Positions 42,768 to 52,199 are shown, counted from the first letter of the stretch. The stretch is 56,858 nucleotides of DNA from Actinomycetes bacterium (GCA_021809425.1 JAKBAA010000010.1:1-56858); one strand, 5' to 3'. Made by a program: numbers and translations. The notes: a model not told the origin generated them from the letters alone.

Positions 42768-43418
42768 GTGCCCCGCCAGCTGAGCGCCAAGCGACGGGCC
42801 GGCGTCGTCGTCGAGCGGCTGGCCGCAAGCTACCCGGGGAGCGCCGCCGAGCTGTGCGCGCTGGCCCACGGCGATCCCTTCGAGCTGCTCGTCGCGACGA
42901 TCCTGTCGGCGCAGTGCACCGACGCACGGGTCAACGAGGTGACGCCGCGCCTGTTCGCCGCCTATCGCGGTCCCGCCGAGCTGGCCGGCGCCGACCCGGC
43001 GGCGCTCGAGGAGCTCATCCGGTCGACCGGCTTCTTCCGGGCCAAGGCGGCGAGCCTGCTCGGCATGTCGGCGGCGCTCGTGGAGCGCTTCGCCTGCGAG
43101 GTGCCCCAGGCCATCGACGACCTCGTCACGCTGCCCGGCGTCGGTCGCAAGACGGCCAACGTCGTCCGCTCGGTCGCCTTCGGCGTCCCGGGCCTGCCGG
43201 TCGACACCCACGTGAAGCGGCTCTCGAAGCGGCTCGGGCTGACCGTGCACGAGGACCCCGAGAAGATCGAGACCGATCTCTGCGCCCTCGTGCCGAAGGC
43301 CGAGTGGGGGGCGCTCAGCCTGCGTCTCATCCTCCACGGCCGGGCCGTCTGCGTGGCCCGGCGCCCGCGTTGCGGCGAGTGCGTGCTCGCCGACGTCTGC
43401 CCATCCGCCTCGCTGTAG
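42768..43418 (+). CDS. nth: Endonuclease III (base excision repair glycosylase/AP lyase)
   Basis: Protein of 216 residues. It removes oxidised pyrimidines and cleaves the abasic site. LLVATILSAQCTDARVNEV starts the fold; the catalytic lysine region is STGFFRAKA, helix-hairpin-helix is LPGVGRKTANVV, and the catalytic aspartate lies in VDTHVKRLSKRLG. Four cysteines at C-x6-C-x2-C-x5-C spacing (CVARRPRCGECVLADVC) bind the [4Fe-4S] cluster. It is probably transcribed as a leaderless mRNA and lies upstream of the SbcD-like gene. Confidence 0.96.
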   Translation: MPRQLSAKRRAGVVVERLAASYPGSAAELCALAHGDPFELLVATILSAQCTDARVNEVTPRLFAAYRGPAELAGADPAALEELIRSTGFFRAKAASLLGMSAALVERFACEVPQAIDDLVTLPGVGRKTANVVRSVAFGVPGLPVDTHVKRLSKRLGLTVHEDPEKIETDLCALVPKAEWGALSLRLILHGRAVCVARRPRCGECVLADVCPSASL

Positions 43419-43443
43419 CACCCCGGTGGCATCATCGGCCGCC

Positions 43444-44721
43444 ATGGACGACCTGCGGCTGCTGCACGCCGCCGACCTGCACGTCGACAGCCCGATGCGA
43501 GGCCTCGCCGCCTACGACGGCGCGCCGGTCGACGAGGTCCGTTCGGCGACGCGACGGGCCCTGTCGGCCCTCGTCGACGAGGCGGTCCGGCGCTCGGTCC
43601 ACGCCGTCCTGCTCGCCGGCGACCTGTACGACGGGACGTGGCGCGACTTCAACACCGGCCTGTTCGTCGCGAGCGAGCTGGCCCGGCTCCACGATGCCGG
43701 CATCCCGGTCGTGCTCGTCCACGGCAACCACGACGCCGAGAGCCAGTTGACGCGTCGGCTGCGGCTCCCGCCCAACGTCACCGTGCTCGGCTCGTCCGCC
43801 CCGGAGACGACCCTGCTCGACGACCTCGGCGTGGCGGTGCACGGTCAGAGCTACCCGACGCGGGCTGTCGTCGATGACCTCGCCGCCGGCTACCCGGAGG
43901 CCGACCCGGGGCTGCTCAACGTCGGGCTGCTCCACACCTGCCTCGACGGCACGCTCGGCCACCAGCCGTACGCGCCGTGCTCGACGCGCGCCTTGCGGGC
44001 GAAGCGCTACGACTACTGGGCGCTCGGTCACGTCCACGAGCACCGGGTGGTCGAGCGCGATCCGCTGATCGTGTTCCCGGGCAACCTGCAGGGCCGCCAC
44101 GTGCGGGAGGCCGGCCCGAAGGGCGCCGTGCTCGCGACCTTCCGCGGCCGGCAGGGCTCGGTGGAGCAGCTCGTCGTCGACCAGGTCCGGTGGGAGCAGC
44201 CGGAGGTGGACTGCACGGGGGCGTCCGATGTGGACGAGGTGCTCGACCGCTGCCGGTCCGTCCTCGAGGTGGCGGCGGACGTGGACCGCCGTTGCGTCGC
44301 CGTGCGCCTCGTGCTCGGCGGGACGACCCGGTGCGACGCCGCCCTGCGCAGCCGTCAGGAGTGGCTCACGGCGGAGGTGCGCGCGGCCTCGCTCGCGACG
44401 GGTGGGGCACCGCTGCTCGTCGAGCAGGTCGTGCTGGCGACGGCGCCCGCCCGGCCGCTGCTCGACCCCGGTGGAGGCGGCCTCGGGGGCGAGCTTGCCC
44501 GTGTGCTCGACGAGCTGCGCCCGAGCCTCGCCGCGGTGGTGGCGGACGAGGCCGGCCGGCTGGCGCCGCTCGCCTCGCTGCGCGCCCAGCTGCGTGCCCT
44601 GTGCGATCTCGAGGCGACCGGGCTCGGCGACGAGGCCCTGCCCGGCTTGCTCGACGACGCCGCGGCCCTGCTCCTCGAGCGGCTGGCGGCTGCGGCCGAG
44701 GGGCGGTCCCGTGCGCATTGA
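43444..44721 (+). CDS. SbcD/YhaO-like DNA repair exonuclease (calcineurin-like phosphoesterase)
   Basis: Protein of 425 residues. The Mre11-like nuclease has the five metal-binding motifs: LLHAADLHVDSP, LLAGDLYDGT, LVHGNHDAES, LLHTCLDG and LGHVHEH. The C-terminal 200 residues are less conserved. Such nucleases pair with SMC-like ATPases and act on DNA ends. The next gene, overlapping by 11 bases, codes that ATPase. CATCAT at 43432-43437 is 6 nt before the ATG. The pair is more like Bacillus YhaO-YhaN than E. coli SbcCD, based on N-terminal signature and length. Confidence 0.9.
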   Translation: MDDLRLLHAADLHVDSPMRGLAAYDGAPVDEVRSATRRALSALVDEAVRRSVHAVLLAGDLYDGTWRDFNTGLFVASELARLHDAGIPVVLVHGNHDAESQLTRRLRLPPNVTVLGSSAPETTLLDDLGVAVHGQSYPTRAVVDDLAAGYPEADPGLLNVGLLHTCLDGTLGHQPYAPCSTRALRAKRYDYWALGHVHEHRVVERDPLIVFPGNLQGRHVREAGPKGAVLATFRGRQGSVEQLVVDQVRWEQPEVDCTGASDVDEVLDRCRSVLEVAADVDRRCVAVRLVLGGTTRCDAALRSRQEWLTAEVRAASLATGGAPLLVEQVVLATAPARPLLDPGGGGLGGELARVLDELRPSLAAVVADEAGRLAPLASLRAQLRALCDLEATGLGDEALPGLLDDAAALLLERLAAAAEGRSRAH

Positions 44722-47700
44722 GCGGCTGGACCTCGTGGCGTTCGGTCCCTTCACCGCCGCCTCCCTCGACCTCTCGGCACCGGGGCTGCAGGTCGTGTAC
44801 GGGCCGAACGAGGCGGGCAAGTCGACGGCGCGCGCTGCGGTGTCGACGCTGCTGTACGACTTCGAGCTGCGCAGCCGGTACGCCTTCGTGCACCCGCTCG
44901 CCAAGCTGGAGCTGGCGGGCCGCCTCGTCGGGGAGGACGGCGTGGCGCTCGAGGTGGTCCGCCACAAGCGCAACAAGGACCCGCTGGTCGAGGCCGGCAG
45001 CGGTGCCCCGGTGGCGCCGGCCCGTTGGGCGGGGCTGCTGCAGGGGGTGGACCGGGAGCGGTTCGAGGCGCTGTGCAGCCTTGGCTGGCAGGAGCTGCTC
45101 GAGGGCACGGCGGGGCTCGTCGCCGACGGCGGCCTGCTCGGCGAGGCGCTGTTCTCCGCCGGTCTCGGCGTGCGCGAGCTCGGCGGGGTGCTCGCCGAGC
45201 TCGATGCCGAGGCGAGCGCCCGGTACGCGCCCCGGGCGTCGCGGCGGGAGGTGAACGAGGCGCTGCATGCCGCCAGGGAGGCTCGCCGGCGTGCCACCGA
45301 GCGGTCGGTCCGCCCCGAGCGCTACGAGGAGGTACGGCGGGCGCACGAGGAGGCGACGACCGCCCTCCGGGGCTGCGAGTCGTCCCGCAGCGCGCTCGAG
45401 CGCCGCCACCTCGCGCTGCTCACCCTGCGCGGGGCGTTGCCGGCCCTGCAGGCGCGTGGCGCCGTCCTTGCCGAGCGGGACGCCCTGCTGGCCGAGGTCG
45501 GTGGCCGGCGGACGCCGGCCAGCTGGGCCCGGCGGGTCGCCGCGGCGGCCGAGGAGCGCCAGGCGGCCCGCGCGTCGAGCGCGTCGGCAGCGGCCCAGGT
45601 GCGCCAGCTCGACGAGCGGCAGGCCGGCGTGGTCGTGGCGACGGACGTGCTGGCCGAGGCCGACCGGATCGACGCGCTCGGCGAGAAGGTGGCGGCGTAC
45701 CTCGAGGGTCGCGCCGACCGGGGCCGCCTCGAGGACACCCGGCGCCAGGCCGAGCGGGACGCGCTGGCGCTGCTCGGGCTGCTGTGCGGGCGCGGCGCCG
45801 GCCGGTCGCTGGAGCTCGCCCGGGCGGCGCTGGCGGCCCGCGCCGCCGTGGGCGCCGCGCGCGAGGCGTGGGCGGCGGCCGAGGTGGCGCTCGGCCACCT
45901 CGAGGCGGAGGTCGGCGAGCTGGAGGGGGAGGCGGATGCCCACCGCCGTTCCCTCGCGTCGCTGCCGGACGCCCTCGATGTCACGCTGCTGCGCCAGCAC
46001 GTCGAGGCGACGCTTCGCCAGGGCGACCTGGACGCGGCGGTCGCCGACGCCCGGACGTCCCGCGCCCTCGCTGCCCGGGCGTCGACCCAGGCGGCCGGTC
46101 GGGTCGGCTGGGTGCTGTCGCAGGTCCCGGCGCGCCTCGCCGCCCCGTGGCCCACGCCGGCCGAGGTGGAGCGGGCGGTCGCCGACGCCGAGGAGTCGGC
46201 CCGCCAGGCGGCGTCGGCCGACGAGCGGGCGGAAGGCGAGCGCCGCCGCAGGGCGGCCCTCGCCGCGGAGCTGTCGGCGGTGGCGGCGGAGGGAGCGTTG
46301 CCGAGCGAGGCGGAGCTGGCGGCCACCCGGCAGCTCCGGGACGCACGCTGGGGGCTGGTCCGCGCCGCCTGGCTCGACGGGGTGGCGCCGACCGCGCTCG
46401 AGCCGGCCTATCCGGACGCGGCGTCGCTCGCCGCCGACCTGGAGCGGTCGAGCGCGGCGGCCGACGCGGCGGTCGACCGCCTCTGGCAGGCCGCCGATCG
46501 CACGGCGCGCCGTCAAGGTCTCGAGGTGGAGCTGGCGCGGGTGCAGGGGGCCATCGGGGCGGCCGAGGTGGAGGCGCGCACGGCGCGGGCCGTGGGTGCC
46601 GCCCACTTCGCCGCCTGGCGGGCCGCCTGGGCGAGCCTCGAGCCGCCCGTCCGGACGGAGGCCCTGCGGGCTTGGCGGGACGACCTCGACCGGCTGCGGG
46701 CCACCGACGGGGAGCACGTGGCGGCCCGGCTCGCCCATCGCCGCGCCGTCCGGGCCCGGCGAGAGGCTGCGGCGCGCCTGTCCGAGCTGCTGGCCGCCCA
46801 TGGCGTCACCCCGGTCGGCGGCGACGACCTGGCGCCGCTCGTCGACCAGGCCCGCCGCCTCGTCGACGCGGCCGACCGGACGGGGGTGCAGCGGCTCGAG
46901 GCGACGGCGGCGCTCACCCGTGCCGAGACCTCGCTCGGGGCCCGCCGGCGGGCGCTCGGCCAGGCGCGCGCCGCCGAGAAGGCGGCGGGCGACGACGTCC
47001 GATCGCTGCTCGAGCCGCTCGGTGCCCAGGCCGCGAGCGCCCGGGAGGCCGCGGCGGTCGTGTCCCAGCTGGGCGAGCTCGAGCGGCTCGTGGAGCGCCA
47101 CGACGAGCGGCTGGGGCGCATCCAGGGGATCGACGTCCGCTCGGCCTCGTTCGAACGCGAGCTGGCGGCGGTGCGTGTCGCGCTCGGGGCCGGCGATCCC
47201 GCCGAGCCGGGCCCGGCGACGGGCGATGCGGCGCGCGCCCTCGTCGCCCGGCTGACCGCCGCGCGCGAGCGGGAGGCGGCACGGGCGGCCCTCGCCGAGC
47301 AGCGTGCCGTGGCCGAAGCGGCCCAGGAGGCCGCGGCACGCGCCCTCGAGGGTCTCGGGGAGGCCCTGGCCGCCCTTGCGTCCGAGGCGGGGGTGGACGG
47401 AGCGGGCGACGCGCTCCTGGAGCCGCTCGAGCGCCGGGCAGCGGCCGTGCTGCGGCTCGAGGCGCTCGACGGCGAGCGGGTGCAGCTCGAGCACACCCTG
47501 GCTCAGCAGGCGGCCGGGCGTCCGGTGGCCGCCCTCGCGGCGGAGGCGGCCGGGCGGGGGCTGGTGGACGTCAATGCCGAGCTGGAGCGGTGCCGGCTCG
47601 AGCTGGAGGCGGCGCGTGAGCGCGAGGCGGCGGCGGCCGCCGAGGCGCAGGCGCTCGTGACCGAGCTTGCGGCCATGGACGGCACCGGCGCGGCGGCCGG

Positions 47701-48250
47701 CGAGACGGCGGTTGCCGAGCTCGAGCTGGGGCGCGCCCTCGAGGGCGCCGCCCAGTACGCCCGGCTGCTGCTCGCCCGCCACCTGGCCGACGAGGCCGTC
47801 CGCCGCTACCGGGAGGCGCACCAGGACCCGATCCTCGCCCGGGCGAGCGAGGCGCTCGCCCGCCTGACCGGGGGCCGGTGGCGGGCCGTCGTGGCCGAGG
47901 CGGACCGCAAGGGCGCCCCACGGCTGGCGGCGATCGGGGCGGGCGGTGACGAGCGCTCCGTCGGCGAGCTGTCGGAGGGCACCCGGGACCAGCTCTACCT
48001 GGCGCTCCGGCTGGCGGCCATCGAGGAGGCGTTCGCCCGGCACGGCCCGGTGCCGGTGGTCCTCGACGACGTGCTCGTCAACTTCGACAACGTCCGGGCG
48101 GCTGCCGCGCTGGCGGTGTTCGCGGCGCTGGCGGAGCGGGCCCAGGTGCTGCTGTTCACCCACCACCGTCACGTGGTCGAGCTGGCGCAGGCGTCGCTCG
48201 CAGCGGGGCGGTTCGCCCTCGTCGAGCTCAGCGGTCCCCGAGCGAGCTGA
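44711..48250 (+). CDS. YhaN-like AAA/SMC-type ATPase (SbcC/Rad50 relative)
   Basis: Protein of 1179 residues. The N-terminus (IERLDLVAFGPFTAASLDLS) and Walker A region VVYGPNEAGKSTARAA form one half of the ABC head. The middle 900 residues are alanine/arginine/glutamate-rich coiled coil with many ERD-type heptads. The C-terminus restores the head: ELSEGTRDQLYLALRLAAIE is the signature motif, PVVLDDVLVNFDNVRA is Walker B, LLFTHHRHVVELA the switch region. It lacks the CxxC zinc hook of Rad50/SbcC. It probably works with the upstream nuclease at DNA ends. Its GTG start overlaps that gene by 11 bases, and its 3' end overlaps a small antisense gene by 23 bp. Confidence 0.92.
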   Translation: MRIERLDLVAFGPFTAASLDLSAPGLQVVYGPNEAGKSTARAAVSTLLYDFELRSRYAFVHPLAKLELAGRLVGEDGVALEVVRHKRNKDPLVEAGSGAPVAPARWAGLLQGVDRERFEALCSLGWQELLEGTAGLVADGGLLGEALFSAGLGVRELGGVLAELDAEASARYAPRASRREVNEALHAAREARRRATERSVRPERYEEVRRAHEEATTALRGCESSRSALERRHLALLTLRGALPALQARGAVLAERDALLAEVGGRRTPASWARRVAAAAEERQAARASSASAAAQVRQLDERQAGVVVATDVLAEADRIDALGEKVAAYLEGRADRGRLEDTRRQAERDALALLGLLCGRGAGRSLELARAALAARAAVGAAREAWAAAEVALGHLEAEVGELEGEADAHRRSLASLPDALDVTLLRQHVEATLRQGDLDAAVADARTSRALAARASTQAAGRVGWVLSQVPARLAAPWPTPAEVERAVADAEESARQAASADERAEGERRRRAALAAELSAVAAEGALPSEAELAATRQLRDARWGLVRAAWLDGVAPTALEPAYPDAASLAADLERSSAAADAAVDRLWQAADRTARRQGLEVELARVQGAIGAAEVEARTARAVGAAHFAAWRAAWASLEPPVRTEALRAWRDDLDRLRATDGEHVAARLAHRRAVRARREAAARLSELLAAHGVTPVGGDDLAPLVDQARRLVDAADRTGVQRLEATAALTRAETSLGARRRALGQARAAEKAAGDDVRSLLEPLGAQAASAREAAAVVSQLGELERLVERHDERLGRIQGIDVRSASFERELAAVRVALGAGDPAEPGPATGDAARALVARLTAAREREAARAALAEQRAVAEAAQEAAARALEGLGEALAALASEAGVDGAGDALLEPLERRAAAVLRLEALDGERVQLEHTLAQQAAGRPVAALAAEAAGRGLVDVNAELERCRLELEAAREREAAAAAEAQALVTELAAMDGTGAAAGETAVAELELGRALEGAAQYARLLLARHLADEAVRRYREAHQDPILARASEALARLTGGRWRAVVAEADRKGAPRLAAIGAGGDERSVGELSEGTRDQLYLALRLAAIEEAFARHGPVPVVLDDVLVNFDNVRAAAALAVFAALAERAQVLLFTHHRHVVELAQASLAAGRFALVELSGPRAS

Positions 48251-48425
48251 CGAGCCGCTCGAGGCGCCGACCGGCGGTCACGAGCGAGCGCTCGACGGCG
48301 AACAGCTCACCGGCCACCCGCTCGTCCTTGTGGGACGCCGCCGCCTCCCCGAGCGAGGTCACCCGTCGGGTGAGCTGGTCGAGGCTCGAGGCGAGCGAGG
48401 AGAGCTCGGCGCGTTCGGGGGACAT
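48228..48425 (-). CDS. Small helical protein of unknown function
   Basis: Protein of 65 residues (MSPERAELSSLASSLDQLTR ... LVSSLGDR), mostly amphipathic helix with leucine heptads, likely a short coiled coil. The ATG at 48425 follows a good AAGGATGGGG ribosome-binding site, and codon-position GC pattern fits coding use. It lies convergent with the YhaN-like gene (23-bp overlap) and divergent from hisD. I do not recognise the family. Confidence 0.6.
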   Translation of the reverse strand: MSPERAELSSLASSLDQLTRRVTSLGEAAASHKDERVAGELFAVERSLVTAGRRLERLVSSLGDR

Positions 48426-48500
48426 CGCCCCATCCTTGCAAAGCCCCCGGGCGCCCGTGGCGGTGCGGCGGGTGTCGACGGGGGGTGGCGCCCGAGTGGG

Positions 48501-48506
48501 TACGCT
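48501..48506 (+). promoter_or_regulatory. -10 box (TACGCT) of the his operon
   Basis: TACGCT ends 6 nt before the hisD ATG at 48513, with no ribosome-binding site. The operon probably starts with a leaderless mRNA, leaving no room for a transcribed attenuator. Confidence 0.5.
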
Positions 48507-48512
48507 GCGACG

Positions 48513-49814
48513 ATGCTCCGCACGCTCGACCTTCGCGGCCGCCCGGCCGGCGCGCCGCTCGATCTTCCCCGGCCGGATCTCGGCGCCGAGGGGCCGGTGG
48601 CGCAGGTGCGAGAGATCCTGGCCGACGTCCGTCGGCGCGGCGACGAGGCCGTGCGCGAGCTGACGGCGCGCTTCGACCACGTCGAGCTGGACGAGCTGCG
48701 CGTGCCGACCGAGGCGCTCGAGGCGGCGGTGGCGTCGATCCCCGGCGAGCTACGGGTGGCGCTGACCGAGGCGCGCGACGCCATCTGGGCGTTCCACGCC
48801 CACCGCGGGTCGCCACCGCCGCCGTACGAGCGGGGCGGCATCGAGGTGACCCACCTCGAGCTGCCGGTCGACCGGGCCGGGGTGTACGCGCCGGGCGGGC
48901 TCGCCAAGTACCCGTCGAGCGTGCTGATGACCGCCGTGCCGGCCAAGGTGGCCGGGGTGGCGTCGGTGGCGTGCTGCGTGCCGCCCGGCCGGGACGGCCA
49001 GCTGCCGGTGGAGATCCTGGCGGCGGCGGCCCTGGCGGGGGTGGACGAGGTGTACCGGATCGGGGGTGCCCAGGCGATCGGCGCCCTCGCCTACGGGACG
49101 GCGTCGGTCCCCAAGGTGGACGTGATCGTGGGCCCCGGTTCGCGGTGGGTGTCGATCGCCCAGCGGGAGGTGCGCGGCGTGGTGGGCGTGCCGGCGGCGT
49201 TCGCCGGGCCGTCCGAGGTGGTGGTGGTCGCCGACGACACGACCCCGGCGAGCTGGGCGGCGATCGACGTGATCGTCCAGGCCGAGCACGGCCCGGACGG
49301 GCTGGCCTGGCTGATCACCTGGTCGGAGGCGACGGCGAGCGCAGTGGCCGAGGAGATCGACCGCCTGGTGGCGGCGTCGCCGCGGCGCGCCGAGACGGCC
49401 TCGACGCTGGAGCAGGGCGGCTACGTCGTCCTCACCGACGGCCCCGAGCAGGCGATGGAGGTGGCCAACGCCGTGGCGCCGGAGCACCTCGAGCTGCTCG
49501 TCGACGACGCCGAGGCGCTGCTGCCGCTCGTGCGCCACGCCGGTGCGGTGTTCCTCGGGCCTCGCTCGCCGGCGTCGATCGGCGACTACCTGGCCGGGCC
49601 GAGCCACGTCCTGCCGACCTTCGCCACCGCCCGGTTCGCGAGCGTGCTCGGCGTCGAGGACTTCGTCCGCCGGGTGCACGCCGTGCGGGTGCGCCACGAC
49701 GGGATCGCCCGGGTGGCCCACCACGTGGCGGCGATCGCCACGGCCGAGGGGTTGCCGGCGCACGCCGAGTCGGTGCGGCTGCGCGCCGGCGAGGCGACCT
49801 GGAGCGCGCCGTGA
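48513..49814 (+). CDS. hisD: Histidinol dehydrogenase
   Basis: Protein of 433 residues. It oxidises L-histidinol to histidine in two NAD-linked steps with a zinc ion. PVDRAGVYAPGGLAKYPSSV, VYRIGGAQAIGALAYGT, VDVIVGPGSRWVSIAQREV, FAGPSEVVVVADDT, QAEHGPDGLAWL (zinc ligands) and APEHLELLVDDA plus SIGDYLAGPSHVLPT match the family in order. First gene of the operon, probably leaderless. Its stop overlaps the hisC GTG by 4 bases. hisG and hisE are not in the window. Confidence 0.97.
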   Translation: MLRTLDLRGRPAGAPLDLPRPDLGAEGPVAQVREILADVRRRGDEAVRELTARFDHVELDELRVPTEALEAAVASIPGELRVALTEARDAIWAFHAHRGSPPPPYERGGIEVTHLELPVDRAGVYAPGGLAKYPSSVLMTAVPAKVAGVASVACCVPPGRDGQLPVEILAAAALAGVDEVYRIGGAQAIGALAYGTASVPKVDVIVGPGSRWVSIAQREVRGVVGVPAAFAGPSEVVVVADDTTPASWAAIDVIVQAEHGPDGLAWLITWSEATASAVAEEIDRLVAASPRRAETASTLEQGGYVVLTDGPEQAMEVANAVAPEHLELLVDDAEALLPLVRHAGAVFLGPRSPASIGDYLAGPSHVLPTFATARFASVLGVEDFVRRVHAVRVRHDGIARVAHHVAAIATAEGLPAHAESVRLRAGEATWSAP

Positions 49815-50923
49815 CCGCCGGCGACGAGGTGGGGGTGCCGCCGCGCGACGACGTGGCGGCGATGGAGGGGTACCACTCGCCCCAGCTCGAGGTGGACGTC
49901 CGGCTGAACACCAACGAGGCGCCGGAGGCGCCCCCGGCCGCCTTCGTTGCCCGTGCGGCCGAGCTCGTGGGCGCCGTCCGGTTCAACCGGTACCCCGACC
50001 GTGCCGCCGGGGAGCTGCGGGGGAGGCTCGGGGCGTCGCACGGGGTGGGTGTCGAGCGGGTGTTCTGCGCCAACGGGTCCAACGAGGTGCTCCAGTGCCT
50101 GCTGCTCGGCTACGGCGGGCCGGGTCGGTCGGCGGCGCTGTTCGAGCCGACCTACGCCCTGCACCGCCACCTGGCGGCGACCACCGGCACGGCCGTCCGG
50201 ACGGGGGAGCGCGACGGCGACTGGGCGATCGACCTCGCCGAGTGGGACCGGCTGCTCGCCGAGGGGCGGGCCGCCGGCCGGCACGACCCGGCGATCACCT
50301 TCGTGTGCTCGCCCAACAACCCGACCGGGCGGCTCGAGCCGGCGGACCGGCTGGCGGCGATCCTCGAGACCGCCCCGGGCCTCGTGGTCGTCGACGAGGC
50401 CTACGGGCAGTTCGCCCCACGCAGCGCCATCCAGCTGCTGGGTGACCACCCCCGCCTGGTGGTGGTGCGGACGTTCTCGAAGACCTGGTCGCTGGCCGGG
50501 CTCCGCCTCGGGTACGCCCTGGCCCACCCCGAGGTGGTCGCCGCACTGGAGGCGGTGGCGCTGCCGTACCACCTGGACGCCCTGAAGCAGGCGATGGGGT
50601 GCCTGGCGCTCGAGTACGAGGACGAGATGGTGGCACGGGTCGCCCGGCTCGTCACCGAGCGGCGGCGGCTCGTCGACGGGCTGGTGGCGATCGGCGCCAC
50701 GGTGGTCCCGTCGGACGCCAACTTCGTGCTGTTCTCGCTGCCGGGCGGCGACGGCCGGGCGCTGTGGAAACACCTGGTCGACCGGTCGGTCCTCGTGCGG
50801 GACGTGTCGTCCTGGCCGCGCCTCGCCGGCTACCTGCGGGTGACGGTGGGCACGGCGGGCGAGGACGACGCCTTCCTGGCGGCCGTCGCCGACTTCGCCG
50901 CCATGGCGTCGCGGTCGGCCTGA
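49811..50923 (+). CDS. hisC: Histidinol-phosphate aminotransferase
   Basis: Protein of 370 residues, fold-type I PLP enzyme. It transfers the amino group from glutamate to imidazole acetol phosphate. LNTNEAPEAPP, RFNRYPDRAAGELRGRL, FCANGSNEVLQCLL, FVCSPNNPTGRLEP, VVVDEAYGQF and RTFSKTWSLAGLRLGY (PLP lysine) are all present. The GTG start overlaps hisD's stop in a GTGA pattern. A short gap of 21 bp separates it from hisB. Confidence 0.96.
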   Translation: MTAGDEVGVPPRDDVAAMEGYHSPQLEVDVRLNTNEAPEAPPAAFVARAAELVGAVRFNRYPDRAAGELRGRLGASHGVGVERVFCANGSNEVLQCLLLGYGGPGRSAALFEPTYALHRHLAATTGTAVRTGERDGDWAIDLAEWDRLLAEGRAAGRHDPAITFVCSPNNPTGRLEPADRLAAILETAPGLVVVDEAYGQFAPRSAIQLLGDHPRLVVVRTFSKTWSLAGLRLGYALAHPEVVAALEAVALPYHLDALKQAMGCLALEYEDEMVARVARLVTERRRLVDGLVAIGATVVPSDANFVLFSLPGGDGRALWKHLVDRSVLVRDVSSWPRLAGYLRVTVGTAGEDDAFLAAVADFAAMASRSA

Positions 50924-50944
50924 GCGACGTGGGAGGCTAGGACG

Positions 50945-51559
50945 ATGACCGAGGGCGCCCGTGGGACCGGTCGCCGCCAGGCGACCCGGCACCGCCAGAC
51001 GAAGGAGTCGGACGTCCTCGTCGAGCTCGATCTCGACGGCGGCCCGGTCGAGGTGTCGACGGGGCTGCCGTTCTTCGACCACATGCTGCACCAGCTCGGC
51101 CGGCACGGCGGGCTGGGCCTGGTGGTGCGGGCGAGGGGCGACCTCGAGGTGGACGCCCACCACAGCGTGGAGGACACCGGGATCACCCTCGGCGAGGCGC
51201 TCCGGGCCGCCCTCGGGGACAAGGCGGGGGTCCGGCGGTTCGCCTCGGTGGCGGTGCCGCTGGACGAGGCGCTCGTCGAGGTCGCCCTCGACCTGTCGGG
51301 CCGGCCGTACCTGCACTACGAGGTGGCGCTGCCGCCCGACGCCACGCCGCTCGGGGCGCCGGGGTTCGAGGCGCAGCTGGCCGAGGAGTTCTGGCGCGCC
51401 CTCGTCACGGCCGCCGGGGTCACCCTGCACGTGACGCTGCGGCGGGGCCGCAACACCCACCACATCGTGGAGGCGTCGTTCAAGGCGGTGGCCCGTGCGC
51501 TGCGCGACGCCGTGCGGGTCGAGGGCGCCGACATCCCGTCGACGAAGGGCGTGCTGTAG
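50945..51559 (+). CDS. hisB: Imidazoleglycerol-phosphate dehydratase
   Basis: Protein of 204 residues. It dehydrates imidazoleglycerol phosphate, using manganese bound by clustered histidines. These are seen in FFDHMLHQLGRHG, DAHHSVEDTGITLG and RNTHHIVEASFKAVARALR. This is the single-function form; the phosphatase domain of the E. coli fusion is absent. Start ATG is preceded by GGGAGG at 50930-50935. The stop is 4 bp before hisH. Confidence 0.97.
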   Translation: MTEGARGTGRRQATRHRQTKESDVLVELDLDGGPVEVSTGLPFFDHMLHQLGRHGGLGLVVRARGDLEVDAHHSVEDTGITLGEALRAALGDKAGVRRFASVAVPLDEALVEVALDLSGRPYLHYEVALPPDATPLGAPGFEAQLAEEFWRALVTAAGVTLHVTLRRGRNTHHIVEASFKAVARALRDAVRVEGADIPSTKGVL

Positions 51560-51563
51560 CCGG

Positions 51564-52199
51564 ATGCTGGCGGTTCTCGACTACGGGATCGGCAACCTGG
51601 CGTCCGCCGAGAAGGCGCTGCGGCGCCTCACGGGCGACGTCCGGCTGGTGCGGGCGCCCGAGGAGGCCGAGGGGGCGACCGGGGTGGTGCTGCCCGGGGT
51701 GGGCGCCTTCGGGGCGTGCGCCCGGGCGCTGCGCTCGAGCGGGCTCGACGCCGTCGCCCGGGCGGCGTTCGACGGCGGGACGCCGTTCCTCGGGATCTGC
51801 GTCGGGTTCCAGCTGATGTTCCAGGCGAGCGACGAGACCCCGGGAGAGCCCGGCCTCGGGCTGCTGCCCGGGCGGGTCCGGCGGCTGGTGGGGACGGTGA
51901 AGCACCCGCAGATGCAGTGGAACCGCCTCGAGCGGGTGGCCGGTCGGTCGTCGGCGATGCTGGAGGGCCTCGGGCCGTCGCCATGGATGTACTTCGTGCA
52001 CTCCTACGCCCCGGTGCCCGACGACGACGACCTGGTCGTGGCGACCTGCGACTACGGTGGCCCGGTGGTGGCGGCCGTCGAGGCGGGGCGGTGCTGGGGC
52101 ACCCAGTTCCACCCGGAGAAGTCCGGGCGGACCGGTCTGGCGCTGCTCGCCAACTTCGTGCGGGCGTGCGAGCCGGCGGCGGTCGGGGCGTCCCGGTGA
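51564..52199 (+). CDS. hisH: Imidazole glycerol phosphate synthase, glutamine amidotransferase subunit
   Basis: Protein of 211 residues, class I glutamine amidotransferase. It makes ammonia from glutamine for HisF. The catalytic Cys lies in FLGICVGFQLMF, and His and Glu in CWGTQFHPEKSG. VLDYGIGNLASAEKAL and VLPGVGAFGACARAL are family hallmarks. The ATG at 51564 lies 4 bp after hisB. The stop overlaps the hisA GTG by 4 bases. Confidence 0.96.
   Translation: MLAVLDYGIGNLASAEKALRRLTGDVRLVRAPEEAEGATGVVLPGVGAFGACARALRSSGLDAVARAAFDGGTPFLGICVGFQLMFQASDETPGEPGLGLLPGRVRRLVGTVKHPQMQWNRLERVAGRSSAMLEGLGPSPWMYFVHSYAPVPDDDDLVVATCDYGGPVVAAVEAGRCWGTQFHPEKSGRTGLALLANFVRACEPAAVGASR

Noticed and set aside
44366-48172. 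A 1268-codon minus-strand ORF opposite the nuclease/ATPase pair
   Set aside because: It is an antisense shadow; its composition is Arg/Gly/Pro-rich with no recognisable domain.
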